This document shows positions 23,475 to 37,274 of a stretch of 55,332 nucleotides of DNA, piece after piece. The position numbers and the translations under genes are program-made. How positions within the stretch are numbered: position 1 is the stretch's first letter; every line of letters starts with the position of its first letter. This DNA is from Stenocarpella maydis. Taxonomy: Eukaryota > Ascomycota > Sordariomycetes > Diaporthales > Diaporthaceae. A model generated the notes under the pieces. That model saw nothing but the letters and a program-made list of their open reading frames with translations, was not told the DNA's origin and ran no database searches. The stretch is taken from NCBI GenBank assembly GCA_002270565.1, contig NQMI01000212.1:1-55332 (forward strand). Direction: 5' to 3'.

Positions 23475-25554
23475 ATGGTCTATTGTGGGAAGCCCTCGAG
23501 GGGCTGTCAGATGTGTCGCACAAGAAGAATAAAGGTTGGTTCGCCCATGGGGCGAGACTCTCCAAAGTCCAGTTCCTCCGCGACTTAGCAGAGATGTGCG
23601 AGCATATTCTGCGATGCTGACGCGACGATCCTTCTAGTGCGATGAGGCAAAGCCGACCTGTAACCAGTGTGCCAAGTCGCGGCGACAATGTCCCGGCTAC
23701 AAGGACGAGTTCGACCTGGTGTTCCGCAATGAGACCAAGGCCACCGAGAGGAGGGCGCAGAAGGCCAACAGGAAAGGCTCAGTCGCCTCCTCGTCCTCGG
23801 ACAGGAGTAGCATCGCCAGCTCGCCATCATCAATCGAGTCGCTCTCGCCCATCGCCAAGGAGTTTGTCAGGTCGCCCACCGGCGAGAGCATCTCACCACT
23901 GCTTAGCATCCCCACAGACCAGCTGGCCTCTTGCCACTTCTTCTCCAACTTCATCCTTGTGCCGCGGCAGGGCAGCACCAGGGGTTTCATGGATTACCTG
24001 GTGCCCCTGATGAAGTCAGAATCACAGAACAGCCATCTCCAGCATGCCTTCAATGCCTGCTCACTGGCTCATCTGGGCAACCGGGTGAGGTCGACCTCGG
24101 GGGATATTCCCGACAAGGCACTGTCAGAGTACACCAAGGCTTTGGCGGCAACACACACCGCGCTCAAGGATCCAGAGGCTTCAAAGACAGACGGCACACT
24201 TGCGGCGGTCTTGTTGTTGGGGTTGTATGAGGTAAGCCCGCCTGCCTGCACTGGCTTGAGCCCCCCCCCCCCGCAGGTACTAACCCTGGTCTTCTCTACC
24301 CCAGAACATAACAGCAAAGGAGATGGGGATGTTCTCCTGGGGCTCGCACATCGAAGGGGCAATCTCACTGGTGAAGCAACGCGGGCGCAAGCAGCTCCGG
24401 ACCAAGACCGGGCTGCTCCTGTTCATCGCGGTGCGCACGCAGATGATCATCCACACGCTGACGTCGGGCAAGGCGCCCATCATGGGGGTGGACTGGTGGA
24501 TCAGTGACGCGGTCAAGAACTCCAGCGCGGCCGAGTGCCAGAAGATCAACATCAAGACGTCTGAGCTGCGGGCCGAGGTGACGAGGCTGATGACGACGGT
24601 GGCGCGGACACCCGAGAACATCGAGCTGATGCTGACGCTGATCCGGCGGGCCCAGAAGGTGGACCAGGAGTGCGTGCGGTGGATGAAGAACCTGCCCGAC
24701 AGCTGGCGGTACAAGTCGGTCGCGTGGGAGGACAGCGTGCCCAGCGGTGACTTCAGCAGGGCCGAGGTGTTCCCCGGCCGCGTCGACGTCTACCGGGACT
24801 TCTACATCGCCAGCGTGTGGAACATGGTGCGCGTGACCAGGCTCGTGCTGGCCTCGGTCATCGTGCGTTGCGCCGCGTGGGTGTGCTCGCCCGTCGACTA
24901 CCGCACCACGCCCGAGTACGCGACCGCCGCGAGGACGTGCGTCGACACCATCACCGACATCATCGCCAGCGTGCCCTACCACCTCGGCTGGCACCTCAAG
25001 CCCGAGAGGAAACACCTGCTGGAGAAGCAGCTGAGCGGCTTTGCGTGCGGCGACGACGACTCGCTCAAGGGGCTGGCGGGTTACTTCCTGACGTGGCCGC
25101 TGGGCTGCGTCCAGGGTCAGGACTACACGACGGACGCGCAGAGGAGCTGGCTCAAGGGGAGGCTCAAGTACATTGCCGACGAGCTGGGTGTCAAGTACGC
25201 GCACATCCTGTGCCAGGTGAGTTTCAAGTAACCCCAGACCGTGGAAACTGAGAAGTCTTGACACTGACCATGGGCTCGTCCCCGCCAAAACAGCTCAACG
25301 TGCGTATCCCATCCATGCTGATCCGCAGGGACGGGCTCATGGCCCAGCCGTACCCAATGGCGCAAAACTTTGTCAAGCTCATGTCGGCGCGTTACGCACC
25401 CCCGACGGCCGGATACACGATGAACCCGCTGCAGCAGCGCGAGGCCATGATGAAGGAGCAGTTCGAGAGCAAGAGGAAAGAGCTCCTCCAGAACGCGTCA
25501 AACAACGCCGGGCCCGGGGTCGAGTACGTCGCTAAGAGCTGGCTGAGCGTGTGA
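23475..25554 (+). CDS. Zn2Cys6 transcription factor (second)
   Basis: Nuclear regulator of 608 residues from four exons: 23475-23534, 23638-24231, 24305-25216 and 25294-25554. The zinc cluster at the very N-terminus has Cys11, 14, 21, 28, 31 and 38, with intron 1 (23535-23637, branch GCTGAC) falling just before Cys21. The start MVYCGKPSRGCQMCRTRR and the following PGYKDEFDLVFRNET are typical of a large filamentous-fungal subfamily with a short N-terminus and a central fungal-trans-like helical domain (DUF3468-like). A Ser-rich segment around residues 68-95 follows. The C-terminus carries an Arg/Lys/Glu-rich helix (REAMMKEQFESKRKELL). Targets are unknown. A ten-to-twelve-base C run lies within intron 2. 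Confidence 0.92.
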
Positions 25555-26495
25555 TGCACCAGTCTACCTGCTCTGAAGTTGGCTGATAGTGGGCGATCTA
25601 TACATATACCTTCACCCCTCTTGGGGTCCTGTTTTGTAAGTGTGGGCGTGGTATTGGTCTGGTGCATATCTCGCGGCATTTGTTTTCTTTGGCGGCCTGG
25701 TTTTGGAGTAAGCTGCTTGGTTCTGCCGGCAGAGAGAGGGAGCATCTTGAAGGTCTTGCAAAGACACCTATTGCGGTGGAATAGCGTTGGTATTCCGGGG
25801 AGCGCTCACTCCAGAGAACGTCCCGTACGTGGGTGGCCCGTTCCAGGAGAACTGGGCTACACATGGGGATGACCGTTGGAACTGTTGCTAGCCAGCCTTA
25901 GGGGGCAGGAAGGGTGAATAGCCGGGGGGCCGTCAGCATATTGGAGTGGTTTGGGGCCCGCATAGTCGGCCCTTGTCCTCGAATGACTGCCGGGCCCATG
26001 AATTCTCAAGTGTCAAGGCTGCGTGCGTCTTTATTCACTTACACGAATATGGCAAAAGGCATGTACGTATAGCGAAGTTAATACAGGCCGGATTTTGTAC
26101 TGTAATAGGCGATGTCTTATTCCGCACACAGACGTCAAGACACATTTAGTACCATTCCTGTACTATAGGGGGCGACTGTCAGGCTGAAGTGCAGCTCATA
26201 GACAAGACGGTGACGCGATATAACAAGCACTCGGGCACATGTGCTTGGTTTCTCCAGCCAGCTCAAGTGGTATTATTGCTGTTTCAAAGTTTGTGCTTAT
26301 GATTAATGCGGGTGACAAACACAGTAAGTAAAAAAGAAAAGTTAAAAACCCCCGGGACCGGTTTCCAAGCGGCCCTGCCCGCACGCTGCGTGATCGAGCT
26401 GGACTTGGGACCCCGAGGAAAGTCATGGGAAAATCTAGCTGGATACCATGGTTCGCAGCCGTGGTTGGGCTCCAAGTGACAGCTCCAGCGCCAGG
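25555..26495. other. Convergent intergenic between the second regulator and the small membrane protein
   Basis: No gene seen. It should hold the 3' ends of both neighbours. Confidence 0.4.
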
Positions 26496-26872
26496 TCACT
26501 TGTTCTTCCTGCTCGACTTGTCTGAGGACAGATTCCAGGCGTTGACAACCCAGCGCTGGGTGGCATCGACCTCCCTCTCGCTCTCGACGTGCCTTACGCC
26601 GACCTTGAGGCCATCCTTGGTCCAGACCACGTTCTTCTTGCCCATGCGCTCCGACACGTTGCCGCTCATCTTGGTGGCGCTCTGGTAGACATGGTAGCCC
26701 ACGAAGACGAGGGCGGCCACGGCGACGAAGAAGATGATGAGGGGGAGAAGCTGGCTGTTGGTACGCAGGCACGGGAGGGGTTAGCTATTGGGGCCATTTT
26801 GCCGCGAGACAGGGGCTTGACTTGCCCGAGCAGCGATGGGGGCGGTTTGGGCTTCGCCTTTCCCCAGGCCAT
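26496..26872 (-). CDS. Small conserved-looking single-pass membrane protein
   Basis: Two minus-strand exons (26872-26822 and 26750-26496; intron 26751-26821 with a GCTAAC branch site) give 101 residues. The order is: a short basic, proline-rich N-terminus (MAWGKAKPKPPPSLLGQ), one hydrophobic segment LLPLIIFFVAVAALVFVGYHV (about 18-38), then a charged soluble tail with ERMGKKNVVWTKDGLKVGV and ESEREVDATQRW. The reading frame needs the acceptor four bases downstream of the first AG; the first acceptor would break the transmembrane segment. Function unknown. An N-terminal anchor and soluble tail would fit an organelle or ER membrane protein, but nothing here proves location. Confidence 0.75.
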
Positions 26873-28153
26873 GGCAGTTGTTATGGGCTAGGAATGACTC
26901 GAGAGGGTCGGCTTGCAGTCCAGGTACCTTGTGGCTCTGTTGGGCGGATGAGCAGTGCCCAGGTGTCAAATGTGGGTTTCGGAGGGGATCGCCAGTGGAC
27001 GCGACAGCGTCGAAGAGCGCACGAAGGACGGGGCTCCGATTTGACTGGCCGGGGTCTTGTGGCAGATCCACCCGAGGGCCAGCAGCAGCAGCAATTGACG
27101 ACAGGAACGAAAGACCTTGTCACTGAGCTTCGAGGTGTGTTGGATTGTCGGGATGTTCCCAGGTTCGATCAAGGTGGATGCAGTAGCACACAGCACAGTA
27201 TTTGTCTCGGACGCCGTGACTCGTGGGAGAATATGTAGATACTAGACAGAGTGCCCAGCTCCAACAAGAGCAGCCCATGCCTTAAGTAAATGCCCGGAGT
27301 GGTTGATGAGCTAGGGCATGTGGTATGGGACACGGGCCAGTCAGGGCAGCCGAGACACTGTGAGGGGGGAACCTTGCCTTTGGAAGTCTCAGGACCAGAT
27401 TGAAGGACGGCCCGTCAGTCACCCCGCACCTGGCGGGGCCTCTCCAGATGCACGTGACTAGTCACAGGAGTCTGGCTGGCTCCGAGTTCTTTTCCAAGCT
27501 GATGCTACACTAGTGTAGCTTGGTGAGGCCAGCGAGGCTCAAGTGGAGGCTGGTTCAGGAATGACGCTCTCTGCTGAGGTCACTTGAGCTGGCAGTAGGG
27601 CCAGGTGTACGTACATGTATGTAGTGCACGTAGTATGTAGTAGCATTACCTAGCCTCATCTCGAGGCCTCGGCCGAACAAGAGACATTCTGTCCTCTTTT
27701 CCATGTTCTATCGATTTTGATTTTGATTTTGATTTCGATTTTAATAAATTTCTTTTTTCTGTTTTGCCAACTGTTTTCCTCTGCACTATGTCCAACGGAC
27801 TGGCGCATCCACGTTGTCCTTGTCCTTGTCCCTGTTCTTGTCCGCCATTCTTGGTCGCCGGCCCAGCGCACTTTGTCACTGCACCACCTCCCAATCGGGA
27901 AAAGGCCAGACCTCCCCAAGCTGCCACCTAGCCTGTCAACGACGACCAGAGCTTCACAGCGGCTCCAACCGCCCCTCCGACACCACGACAACGCCCTCCC
28001 CCGTGTGTCGTATCACGCGCGCGCACAACTCCATCACGGGCAGCCCTTCATTTCTCCTCGGTCTAGCACCCATAGAAATCCTGTGTCAAGCGCTGCGAGA
28101 GACCACTAGAGCGGCCGCGCATTGTCCTGTCCTCCACCGCCACTGGCGCCATC
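26873..28153. other. Divergent intergenic between the small membrane protein and SEC24
   Basis: Shared promoter region of about 1.3 kb. Features: a GTACGTACATGTATGTAG cluster at 27607-27645, a GATTTT repeat at 27716-27746 (five units, one GATTTC), and a C/T-rich leader before SEC24. Minor open frames across 26,820-27,240 and 27,646-28,110 show no domain. Confidence 0.45.
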
Positions 28154-31025
28154 ATGTCGGCACCCAATGACTACGGCCAACAGGCCGCATTCCAACAAGG
28201 TCAACAGGTCCCCTACGCTGCTGACGGCCAGGCCTACGCGAGCCCCGCTGGCTCGCCCCCCCCTCAAGCGACCCAGCAGCCTGTTGAAGGGCAGGCCAAG
28301 AAAAAGAAGAGGGCATACGCTGCCCAGGCCTTCGATGTCGGAAGCGGCGCGAATGCGGCCGTGGGCGGCCAGCTCCCGGGCGGCGGCCAGTTCGGCACTC
28401 CTCAGCCTGTGGCTGCCGGCTACGGATACCCAGGCCAGGACGCGCAGCCTCAGCCTGCCCCTTACGGTGCTCCCCAGACATACGGATCACCCGCTCCGGC
28501 TACCCCGGGCTTCCAGCCTCCCGACGCCTATGGCTCTCCTGCTCCCGGTGTCGGTGGCATCACCCAGGGCATGGCAGGCATGCAGATGGGACCGAGGCCG
28601 GGGCAGCCAGCGCCTCAGCAGATGCCCCCTCAGGCCCAGCCTCGCATCGGGCCTCTCAACCAGCTCTATCCTACAGATCTCCTGAACCAGCCCTTCAATG
28701 TCTCCGAGTTGGACCTCCCCCCGCCTCCCATCGTCCTGCCCCCCAACGTAGGTCCGCTGAACAGTCCTCAATCTTCACAGAAACTGACCACAGTCACAGT
28801 CCAGCTGCACGCCTTCCCCGGAGGCCAACTGCCCCCCCAAGTTTATTCGCTCCACGCTCAACGCCGTGCCCACGACGCACTCCCTCCTCAAGAAGTCCAA
28901 GCTGCCCTTCGCCCTCGTCATACAGCCATACACGTCGCTGCATGACCTGGACGACCCGGTTCCTGTCGTCCAGGACCAGGTCATTTCTCGCTGTCGCAGA
29001 TGCCGGTCGTACATCAACCCATACGTCACCTTCCTCGACCACGGGCACAGATGGCGCTGCAACATGTGCAACCTCTCGAACGACGTCCCCCAGGCCTTTG
29101 ATTGGGATGCTGCCGCCCAGAAGAGCGTCGACCGGTGGCAGCGGGCCGAGCTGAACCATTCTGTGGTCGAGTTCGTCGCGCCCCAGGAGTACATGGTCCG
29201 ACCGCCACAGCCCCTGGTCTACCTCTTCCTGTTCGACGTGAGCTACGCGGCTGTGTCTACGGGGCTTCTGGCGACAAGTGCGCGGACTATTCTGGACAGC
29301 CTTAACAGGATACCCAACGCGGACCGGCGCACTCGCCTGGGTTTCATCGCCGTCGACTCCAGCCTGCATTACTTCTCGATCCCCAAGGATTCCGATGAGA
29401 ACGGCGAGACTAGCATGCTTGTTGTCAGCGACCTCGAGGAGCCCTTCATGCCGGTGCCAACTGAGCTCTTGGTGCCACTGACAGAATCGCGGCAGAGCAT
29501 CGAGAACTTCTTGACCAAGCTCCCGGACATGTTTGTAAACAACCAGAATAACGGATCCTGCATGGGCTCGGCCCTCCGGTCCGGCCACAAGCTCATCTCA
29601 CCCCTCGGAGGCAAGATCGTCGTGCTCAGTGCCTCGCTGCCGAACCTGGGCCACGGCAAGCTGGAGATGAGGGAGGACAAAAAGCTTCTGGGCACCTCCA
29701 AGGAGAGCAGTCTGCTCCAGACCGCGAACAGCTTTTACAAGAGCTTCGCCGTCGAGTGCTCAAAGAACCAGGTTTCGATCGACATGTTCTTGTTCTCATC
29801 GCAGTACCAGGACGTGGCATCGCTCAGTAACCTTCCACGGTACACTGGTGGACAAACGTGGTTCTACCCTGGGTGGAATGCTGGACGACCCGAGGATGCG
29901 ATCAAATTTGCCTCCGAGTTCAGTGACTACCTTTCGTCTGAGATCGGCTTGGAGGCTGTGCTGAGGGTGCGGGCCACGACCGGCCTGCGGATGAACACCT
30001 TCTACGGAAACTTCTTCAACCGGAGCTCGGACCTCTGCGCATTCCCGGCCTTCCCACGTGACCAGTGCTATGTGGTCGAGGTCGCCATCGATGAGACCCT
30101 GTCGAAGAGCATGATCTGCATGCAGGCCGCGGTTCTGCACACGACGTGTAACGGCGAGCGACGTATTCGCGTCCTGACACTGGCTCTGCCCACGACCCAG
30201 AGCCTGGCAGATGTGTACGCTTCTGCTGACCAGTGCGCCGTCACCACCTACTTCAGCCACAAGGCAGTTGAGAGGGCGCTGAGCCATGGCCTGGACTCTG
30301 CGCGCGACTCCCTGCAGACCAAGCTCGTTGAGCTACTGCAGACCTTCAGGAAAGAACTGGCGGGCGGCAGCATGGGTGGCGGCCTGCAGTTCCCCGCCAA
30401 CCTGCGCGGTCTTCCCGCCCTGTTCCTCGGCCTTATCAAGAACGTAGGTCTGCGGAAATCAGCGCAGATCCCTTCAGACCTCAGGTCCGCAGCCCTTTGT
30501 CAGCTCTCGACGCTACCGCTACCGCTGTTGATGCAGTACATCTACCCGCGGCTGTACTCGCTGCATGACATGCCCGACATCGCGGGCACTCCAGACCCCG
30601 AGACAAGCCAGATTGTCCTGCCAGCTCCTCTGAACCTATCTTCCGAGCGCTTCGTATCGTATGGCTTGTATCTCATCGATGACGGCCAGACGCAGTTCCT
30701 GTGGGTGGGACGGGACACCGTGCCCGCCCTGCTCCAGGATGTGTTTGGGGTTGCCGACCGGACGCAGCTCCACGTGGGCAAGGGGACATTGCCAGAGCTG
30801 GAAAACGACTTCAACGAGCGCGTGCGGGCGGTCATCCAGAAGAGCAGGGACTACAGGTCTCGCGGCGTGGGCAGCATCATCCTGCCGCACCTCTATATTG
30901 TCCGTGAGGACGGCGAGCCGAGCCTGAAGCTGTGGGCGCAGACGCTGTTGGTAGAAGACCGGGCAGACCAGGGGATGAGCTTCACGCAGTGGATGGGCGT
31001 GCTGCGGGAGAAGGTACAGTCCTGA
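28154..31025 (+). CDS. COPII coat protein SEC24
   Basis: Cargo-binding subunit of the Sec23/Sec24 COPII inner coat, acting at ER exit sites. Two exons (28154-28747 and 28800-31025; intron 28748-28799) give 939 residues. The N-terminal 160 residues are Gln/Pro/Gly/Ala-rich and disordered. The zinc finger is Cys263-x2-Cys266 and Cys285-x2-Cys288 ([17 protein letters not shown]). The trunk domain follows ([28 protein letters not shown]), then the beta-sandwich, helical and C-terminal gelsolin-like domains ([19 protein letters not shown]). Ending at VLREKVQS is consistent with family C-termini. Length and domain order are normal. Confidence 0.95.
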
Positions 31026-34000
31026 ACACCGCCCCCCTTGGGCCCAGTGCGTGTGGTCGCCCGCTGACAGATTTCATCACGAGGTCGTCCAGTGAATGCG
31101 AGCCACGAACGGCGTGTTTTAAGTAGCGATAACAATTGTATAGATCCCCAAGAGCATCTCTAAAAAATGGCTTCTTGAAAGTGGCCCTTGCAGGAGGAAA
31201 AGACAGCCATGTCCAGCCTGTGCGATGACCAAATGACACGGCCGGCCGGCCAGGGTGGAGCTGGCCCGCCGTGGGGCCAGGCCCTTAGTAATGAGACGAA
31301 ATCATGCAGGAAAAAAGATCATATGCCGTGTTTCGAATCAGGTCCATGCATGCACCAAGCAGAGACCCGGGCCACAGCAGCGGCGACCCATACGTAGCGC
31401 AGTGAGCCCCCTCCCGGGCCGGCTCCGACGGTGACGCGGGGCACTCCCAGAGGCGGTCCGAAACCGAGGCCGAAGGAGGCCAGGGGCCCTGCCGTTCCTC
31501 TTGTCTTGAAGCAGCCTGTGACGGCGTCCCGAGCCGGATTCGAGATGCATCAGTTCACTGGGCCTTGGGGAAGGGCCGCCCCTGTGGCTGAGCCGGCATG
31601 ACTGTTGAGCCTCAGACCAGGCAAAGCGGTAAACAGACGCCTCAGCCCACAAGGCCAGGCGCCGCAAACGTGGCCGGCGGGCGGAAGGGCCGCTCTAGGG
31701 ACGCTTTGAACGGTTCCTTGGTGCGACCTCTGGGCCCATCGTCCCAGAAATAGAACAGCCGCGTGCGGCACAGGCAAGAGCTGGACCAAGGAGGCTGGGA
31801 GGGCGGCCACCGCAATTGCGATCGTAGGTGTAGATTATGTACTCAGCTGGTGATAAAGGGAGTCTGGGGTTTTCGAATAGACTGGCCATACGGTAGTCGT
31901 GCGCTGGTCGACGGGGGCAGCGGTGTGGATGAAACGGCGGCCAGGGGACCAATGGTGCACTGAAACACACGCGCCCAGCAGCTTATGGCTGGCGCGTAAT
32001 GTGGGCGCTGGTTGGGCGGTGGGGCCAGTCACAGTCTGGGAGCTGGGCTACTGGCGAGTGGTTCAACCGGGTGCAGGATGGCTGGATGGGGTACCACACA
32101 CACGGTAATCTGCAAATATGCCCATGGATCGCGGTGGATCGCGCGGATCCTGGACCAAGAAGCGTCGGTACCTGTCTCGCTTCAACGTGGGCTGACGGGC
32201 CCTGACCTAATGAGGTGTGCGGATCGAGACAAAGGAGTGCAAGTCAGCCCAGCCCAGCCAGCCAGCCAGCCAGCCCATGCTGAGGCCTGGACCCAACAGG
32301 AGGAGAGGATGGATATAGAGGAGGAGAGTAGGTACAGTGAGTACCTAATGTGATTGAGCAGTGGGTCAGGCAGATGGTCCAACGTGATGATATCTCGGGG
32401 AATTCCTCTTCTGTTTTTGTCTTGATTACTGTAAGGGGCACACTCTCGGCAGACCACAGCTACATAGCTAGGTAAATACATATTACCTAGATATACAAGT
32501 AGATAGATAGCATCCTGTCTGCCCGTTTCTGTCCCCGCTCACCTAACGCTGATAACCCAGGCACGGGATACATACGATAGACTGTAGAAGCATATACATA
32601 CGAGCGGACGGTCACAGCAATCCAAGGAAGACGGGATACCCCCTCGTCTCCCACTCGTCTCCGACACGAACGAACGAACGAACAAACGAACGAAGCTTTT
32701 CTTTCCTTCCTTCCTGTCCCGTCCAATCCTCTCTTACCCACCTTTGACCTCGCCTCACCTCACCTGACCTCGCCTGTCACCGAGTCTCGCCGCCGCGAGG
32801 GGCCCATCGTTGCGACGTTGTTCCTAGTGAAGTTTTGAAGTCAAGCTGCTGCTGCTGCTAAGAAGAGGTTTGTGCTTTCCAGTCCCGGCCCAAGCCCCAA
32901 GTTGCGAACCCCAGCACGAGTATGGAGAACATCGGAGCTCCACTCAGGAGTCAACAAACTGTATCGGACGAAGAATACAGTTATCTCGGCCCGCACGTTT
33001 GTTACAGGACCCCCTCGTCGCTGGTCTGCCCCCTCCCCGCTTGCATCCACACCCACACTTGCATCCACAGCCACACTTGCATCCACACCCACACAGCACC
33101 AGCACAGCACCTGGCTGCTCCTGCTGCTCCTGCTGCTTGCTGCTGCTGGCTATATTCAGGTGCTGCTTCAGTTCTGGCAGGGTCTGTGTTGGTTTGTGGT
33201 GGTGGTGGTGGTGGTGGTCCTTCTGGAAGACGTCATGTTCAGCCAGGTATGCCCTGTTGGCGCTTGGCCCGCGACCCGGGGTTCAGGGCCCAAAACACGC
33301 GCTCTGAAGCCCTCTGCAACCTCGCGACCAGGGCTCTAGACCTCGCCCCTCTCTGCCTCTCGGCCTTTGCCATTCAATGCCCTTTCCCGTCAACCCCGTT
33401 GCTTCTGTTTCAGCCTGCCCATTCTCGCCCTGGCCTCAGCCTGTCCTGTCGACCCTGTCGCATCAGGGCCTGGCTGACAATTTGACGATACCTAGGTACT
33501 CTTAGTTCACACACACACACACACACACACACAGGCACACAGACAGACACACACAACTCTCTTTCTCACTGTCTCTTCTCTTCTCTCTCTCTCCTCTCTC
33601 TCTGTCTCTGTCTCCGTGTGGGTGTCCCTTTCTCTCTGTCTGGCTGTCTCTTGTACATTCATATCACACACACACACGCACACACACACACACATACACA
33701 TACACACCAACACCCGCGGCTACCCGTGGCAGCCCCTCTGCACCTGGCAGATACGACACGAACCAGGGGGCTGAGGAAGTCGACGAGCACGAGCACGGCA
33801 CGAGCACGGCACGAGCACGATACGACACCACCAGCACCAGCACCAGGACGAGGTGCAAGACCCCGCCCACCCCACTTTCCAATCCAGGGCCAAGTCCCCA
33901 GCTCTGCTTGCCCTCTCTCTGCTCTTGATCCCGCACCACACAACCTTCGTCCAGTCTTCTTGTTGTCTGTTTCAATCTCTTCAGGCAGTCCAATTCAAAT

Positions 34001-34373
34001 CAACCATCTTCTCCTGCCTGCCTGCAACTTCCCGCCCATCATCTCAGCAACAATACCACCATAGCAGCGTTTCCGCCGTCCCACACCTGACCAACCGCCC
34101 CCTCGACTCAGCTGCGCCTTGACTGCACCAGAGCCACCAAGACACGGGCTGCACAACAACCGCTCGATCCGCCACACCCGAGGCCTGACTGGTCTCTGCT
34201 GCTCCGGACAAACCCACGTTGCGCCATCTCTGTGGCACACTACCTGGCCAATCTGTCTCTTCGACCATTGATCCTGATACCGCCCTGTCGGTCTCCTGTC
34301 AACCTCCCGCCGCCCACCAGCCGATCTATCGTTGCTGTGACCAGTCAAGCCTGCCTCGGCTAGACCATCCATA
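31026..34373. other. Long intergenic and presumed leader (3.3 kb) upstream of PMK1
   Basis: Open frames here are low-complexity and lack domains. Simple repeats are many: CAGC near 32250-32276, AACG near 32667-32694, an 18-bp GCATCCACACCCACACTT-type repeat at about 33042-33095, GCTGCTCCT near 33110-33150, GTG/GGT near 33193-33218, CA near 33510-33532 and 33665-33700, CT near 33560-33640, and GAGCACGGCAC near 33785-33820. The last 350 bases before the ATG at 34374 are C-rich, which fits a long 5' UTR. I see no tRNA or other RNA gene. Confidence 0.5.
33508..33710. repeat. CA- and CT-microsatellite block in the PMK1 upstream region
   Basis: Two CA tracts (about 33508-33532 and 33665-33700) bracket a CT/TCTG-rich stretch (about 33556-33645). 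Confidence 0.9.
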
Positions 34374-35668
<1,295 letters not shown>

Positions 35669-37274
35669 TCCAGGGCTCGCAACAAGCAAGTGCCAGTCCC
35701 ACCAATGTTATAGTGATGATTTTAAAAATACAGGAATTGAACATGTTTCGTACAATGGCCATGATACCACGCGGTGAGCTGGATATACGATACTTGGATA
35801 CTCTTGAGGAGGGGTGGACAGAGCATTGGAATTTGGGCGGTGGACTTACTTGGTCGTCATTTCGAAGAGCATCGAGTGTCACGCGGGACGGTAGCTGTTC
35901 CTTTCTCTTTCTTTCTTTTTTTATGCCAGGTCTTCTGGGAACTGATCTTGATTGATATTCCAAAGCATCCATCGTTGGCGGGCGGTGGCCAACGAAGAGA
36001 CGAGCTCGCGGGTATTGCCGCCCTCGGGCTTATCATTGTGTCGGTCCCTGAGTTAAGCAGGGATAACAGTCGCAGAGCTTCCTCGATCGACCAAACAAAC
36101 CCATTGTTGGTTTTGGAGGGGGAGGGGTTACGTAGGTAGCCGGTTGTAAGTCACAAGGGTGGCTTTGTGGTATAGGGACCACCATAGACTTTTGCAATAC
36201 ATTCAGTCATTTGTTGATACCGCAGAGCTCCAGACTCGTCTCCCCTTGCATGCCTCCGTGCAGTCAGGACTCAGGCCCTCAGACTGAGGCCAGCCGTTGA
36301 TTTCCCCATGGACGCGAGTCGACCTGCCGCATGTGTAAGAAGATGCTGCACCGGTCAAGTCGCGTACATGGTATCACAAGCCAAATGCAAAGCCCAACCC
36401 ACCTTAGCAGGCATGCGGCTGGGTGGCTATTTGGTGGCCTGTCCAAGGGGCCAGGCACATGGGCATGTATAAGATTTTACGGGCCCCCTCATCGATGTAG
36501 TAGTGCTTTGCTCCAGCCCGCGGCTGACGTGACGGCGAGATGCCAATAGGGGGGAGCGGGTGGGCAGGCCCCCCTCCCGGAGTCAGACCCCGGTGCGACA
36601 TTGTGCGAAAGTTCAAACAAACTCAATCGCCAGTCATCGGATCTGGCATACGACTGAATGCTGGTGGGCGCTTTTTATCATAATCATGACTTGTGTGCGG
36701 TATGTGGCCTGTACGTGGGCTCCTTGCTCCCTCCGTCCCTCCTCACCTTACAACATGTCTTTGTCCGTAAGTTTGGGGAGGGGGCCATCCTGTCCTTCTT
36801 TGGGTATCTCCAAATTCGAAACGCCAGACATGCTGCTGTTGGTCCGGCGCCCGCTTCCTGGCTTGCTCCTGCTGTGCTGGCGATCCCAATTGACCTGCTG
36901 TTCCCACGTCCTCAAAGACAATTGAATCCCCTTATAACCTCCCGCCGCTCGCCAACCGGCGAGTCATGGACCAAACATCTTCTAGTGGCTAATTTTCTTG
37001 TCATCTTCCGTGCTCAGCCTCATCCTCCTGCCTCCCATGCTAGGTTTCTCTCTGCGGAGCCGCCGCCTGCCGAAGAAGCCCGAGGTCGAAGCTATTCTGA
37101 CCACACGGGGCCGTGGAATCTCGAGGCCGTCCCTCCTTCGCTCCGAGTCACTGCTGGCCGTCTCGGCTCAGCCTCGCGATAACCCAACGTCGGGCTGACC
37201 AGGCACGCCCGATGCTAAGGAACTGTGCGGGTGGTTGTTCGGGTTAACAGAGTGCCAATCAAGCCAGCGCATCA
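35669..37274. other. Convergent intergenic between PMK1 and OXR1
   Basis: About 1.6 kb. A 174-codon plus-strand open frame at 36658-37182 has no recognisable domain and an unconvincing composition, so it is not called. A small hairpin CTCGCC-AACC-GGCGAG lies at 36948-36963. Nothing else stands out. Confidence 0.4.

Noticed and set aside
24365..25288. 307-codon antisense frame across the second Zn2Cys6 gene
   Set aside because: Shadow of a GC-rich coding exon; Arg/His/Gly-rich and without domains.
32922..33485. 187-codon plus-strand open frame upstream of PMK1
   Set aside because: Composed of repeat-encoded peptides (HTHTCIH, GGGGGGG), with equally long overlapping frames; no domain. Treated as leader or repeat DNA.
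36658..37182. 174-codon plus-strand open frame between PMK1 and OXR1
   Set aside because: No motif, poor protein-like composition in its second half, no convincing promoter or homology signal.
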